Shown here: piece after piece, positions 28,300-30,686 of the stretch
How positions within the stretch are numbered: the stretch's first letter is position 1
Layout of the letters: every line of letters begins with the position of its first letter
Origin: Euprymna scolopes
Lineage: Eukaryota > Mollusca > Cephalopoda > Sepiida > Sepiolidae
DNA: 30,686 bases
Direction of reading: 5' to 3'
Assembly (NCBI GenBank): GCA_024364805.1
Contig: CM044503.1
Span: forward strand, 85,378,680-85,409,365
Notes under the pieces: generated by a model
The model's database searches: none
What the model was told of the DNA's origin: nothing
What the model saw: only the letters and a program-made list of their open reading frames with translations
Program-made: the position numbers and the translations under genes

Positions 28300-30650
28300 A
28301 ACAAATCCAACTTGCCAGCTCCCTTGAGGCTTGCATTCACGAACATCCGTGGGCTTAGAACTAATTTAGCTGATGTTGAAGCATTTCTCCTAACAAATAC
28401 CCCGGATATCTTATCACTAAGTGAGACTAACCTACACGCCTCAATCCCCTCTAACTGCTTTAACACGCCTGGATATCTGCCACTCTGCAGCAAGGACTCT
28501 GACAGACATATGCACGGACTTGGAGTCTACATTCGTAATACCCTTCCCTTGACTAGAGAAACAAACCTAGAATCGGACGATCAAGCCTTTATGGGCTTTA
28601 GACTAAACATGCAACATAACATTAACTACTTTTATTTTCTCTACCGCTCTCCCTCGACCCAGGACTGCACCATAATAAACAAAGTCTCTGACAGCATAGA
28701 AACAGCACTCTCCCTCAACACTAGCGCACAAGTAAATATATTTGGTGACTTTAATGTCCACCACAAAAACTGGATTCTCTATTTACACAGACGCAGCGGG
28801 CAGCACAACCCATAGCTTCGCTATATCTCACTCCCTATCACAAATGGTTACGTTTCCAACCAGTTTCCCTGACGAGCAAGAACAACACGAATCACTTCTA
28901 GATCTGTTTCTGACCACAGTTCCCAATGATTGTATAATGAATGCCGAGAGCCCACTTGGGAACGCTGATCATGCAGTGATAATGGTTGAAATCGCCCTAA
29001 ACTCTAGAGCCAAAACTGAAGAGCCAGTGCTCAAAACAACGAGATATTATAAAAAGGTTGTCTGGGAAGCCATCAGAGATCTTATCAGAGATGCCCCATG
29101 GGGAATATTTTTTCTCTTCCGTCTGAACAGTGCGCAATTGAGATCACTGAATGGTTCAAAACTGCAATTGAAGCACATGTTCCCATGCGGAAATTCTATA
29201 GCAAGTCCCACTCTCCCCAATGGTTTACTTCTACTTGCGCAACTGCCATGGCTCAAAGGCAGCATGCATACCGCAAATTTAACCGACATGTCCAGTTCAA
29301 ACAGATAGAAATATATAGAAGCTAGAAGTAACGTTAAGAAAGAAATAGCGACAGCTAAGAGAGAGTTTACTGAAACTACTAAAAAACGCATCGAAGCTCA
29401 AAAATTAGGAACGAGTGACTTCCGGAAAATCTACAACGGTACAGTAAATAATAGGCAATCAACAATTCCCCCACTAAACAACCAAGAAGGCTAACATGCT
29501 TGCCAGTTGGACCCTTTCAATCACCCCTGCCTGACTTTCCTTTGCAGACAGATGCCACGCTAGACGATCTAAAAATCACCCCTGCTAAGGTGCATGCTAT
29601 CATAAAAAACCTTGATACTTCAAAATCATGTGGACTCGATCTCATCCCAGTTGTGCTATGAAAAAGTGCTCAGCCGAAGTAGCTCCAGTTCTCTCCAAAC
29701 TCTACAACAGATGCATTAATGAATCTTGCTTTCCGAGCTGTTGAAAAACTGCTTCTGTTGTACCACTATTCAAGAATTCTGGCGAAAGAACTGACCCATT
29801 ACATTATCGCCCTATTAGCCTCCTCTCACTTTTTGCAAAAATATTTGAGACCTTAATTAACCATGCTCTAATCCATCACCTTACAGATGCTTAAATTCTG
29901 ACTGACAAACAATATGGGTTTAGACAAGCCTGTTCCACAGCAGATATCCTAACTGTAATCTCTGAACGTATATACCATTCACTGGACAACGCGGGGGAGG
30001 GAAGAGCGGTAGCTCTAGATATATGTAAGGCTTTTGACAGGGTATGGTATGAGGGTCTCCACAGGAAAATCAGATCAGACGGTATCACTAGTAGAATACT
30101 TAACATAATTAAATCCTTCTTAGATAAAAGAAAAATCAAGGTTTTCCTCGACGGTCGTACATCGAAACAATATGATATAAATGCGGAAGTGCCCTAAGGG
30201 TTTATACTTGGACCTCCATTGTTCCTAATATTCATAAATGACCTCCCCGACAAAATTGCCTCTGATAACAGGCACGATAGGAAAACAAATGAACACATTT
30301 CTAAAGAAATAGCAGAAACACTAGAGGATGATCTCTAATCTGTAGTGGAATGGGGACAAAAATGGATGGTCACGTTCAATGCCGCCAAGACTAAACTTGT
30401 TTCCTTCAATAATTACAAGAAACCTTCTCTACCACCAATAGCAATGGCCAACGATTCTTTATCTGAGAGTACATCTTTCAAACTCCTTGGCCCAACGTTC
30501 ACAGGAAACATGAGTTGGAGCAATTACATTGAACGCATTGCCAGGACCGTTGCGAAGAAGGTAGGCTCTCTCTACCGTGCTAGAAAACTACTAACACCCA
30601 AAAGTATCCTGTATATCTATAAGGTCACCATTCGCCCATTATTGCTATTG
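28300..30650 (+). mobile_element. LINE (plus): AP-type endonuclease and reverse transcriptase, broken
   Basis: The endonuclease motifs appear in order: LAFTNIRGLRTN (catalytic Asn), SLSETNL (Glu), GLGVYIRN, FLYRSPSTQD, FGDFNVHH (Asp/Asn), and after a frame change near 28790 SHSLSQMVTFPTSFP, ESLLDLFLTT and GNADHAVIM (Asp-His). All key endonuclease residues survive. The linker (ITEWFKTAIEAHVPMRKFYS) and the reverse transcriptase follow in shifting frames: FGFRQACSTADI-like, AFDRVWYEGL, INDLPDKI, then AETLEDDL, VVEWGQKWMVTFNAAKTKLV and LYRARKLLTPKSILYIYK. The YADD box is missing after INDLPDKI. Stops and shifts in the reverse transcriptase mean it cannot make a working protein. Confidence 0.8.
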
Positions 30651-30686
30651 CTATTGAAGCACATGTTCCCGCACGGAAATACTATA
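30651..30686 (+). mobile_element. Start of a further LINE copy at the right edge
   Basis: The reverse transcriptase sequence breaks off inside CATTCGCCCATT. After short TTGCTA repeats it continues as ATTGAAGCACATGTTCCC and CGGAAAT, which is the linker sequence found at 29166-29195. The LINE body therefore restarts in the same direction. Only about 35 bases are visible. Confidence 0.5.

Noticed and set aside
28161-28493. 110-codon minus frame
   Set aside because: It is mostly the antisense shadow of the LINE endonuclease, whose plus-strand motifs are clear.

Overview
The window reads as nuclear DNA of a mollusc, most likely an octopus. It is AT-rich and crowded with long (AT)n, (CA)n, (GA)n and (AAT)n microsatellites. 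It also holds many broken non-LTR retrotransposons of a type common in octopus assemblies, with C-terminal motifs such as MEYCCHIW and ASLCLFYKYF, along with tRNA-derived SINEs and Helitrons. The organism call is an inference from this repeat mix; nothing in the window names a species.

The one convincing host gene lies on the + strand and fills the left half (about 514 to 17,720). It has four coding exons at 672-1700, 5276-5344, 12206-12295 and 17499-17606, joined by three introns that are all phase 0. The predicted product is a 431-residue, seven-pass membrane protein with the hallmarks of the gustatory receptor-like (GR-like, insect chemoreceptor superfamily) channels. These are a long first exon with six hydrophobic segments, short C-terminal exons, and a last segment reading TYIIVVIQT, matching the family's TYhhhhhQF signature. 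A full CRE (TGACGTCA), a TATA box and an initiator-like site sit upstream at ordinary spacing. Two AATAAA signals follow the stop.

The introns are large and stuffed with mobile DNA. Intron 1 has a LINE 3' end, two tandem non-autonomous Helitron-like copies (the second carrying a nested inverted SINE pair), a LINE fragment, SINEs and a mariner-type MITE. Intron 2 has several LINE fragments in both directions, a possible hAT remnant, a minus-strand endonuclease-reverse transcriptase LINE and long microsatellites. Intron 3 has a minus-strand LINE, a LINE 3' tail and a well-delimited 619-bp minus-strand Helitron that contains a long palindrome.

The right half (17.7-30.7 kb) has no host gene that I can support. 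It holds microsatellites, a second LINE family with zinc-finger-like C-terminal motifs (minus), a Tx1/L1-like LINE fragment split by a short insertion with a 17-bp target duplication, a Penelope-like fragment with a GIY-YIG-like motif (minus), a decayed autonomous Helitron with a Pif1-like helicase Walker A motif (plus), a 5'-truncated LINE (plus), and a longer LINE with an endonuclease domain that runs to the right edge. No LTR retroelement or retrovirus-like element was recognised. Exon joins and family names come from reading the translations by eye; no database search was run.
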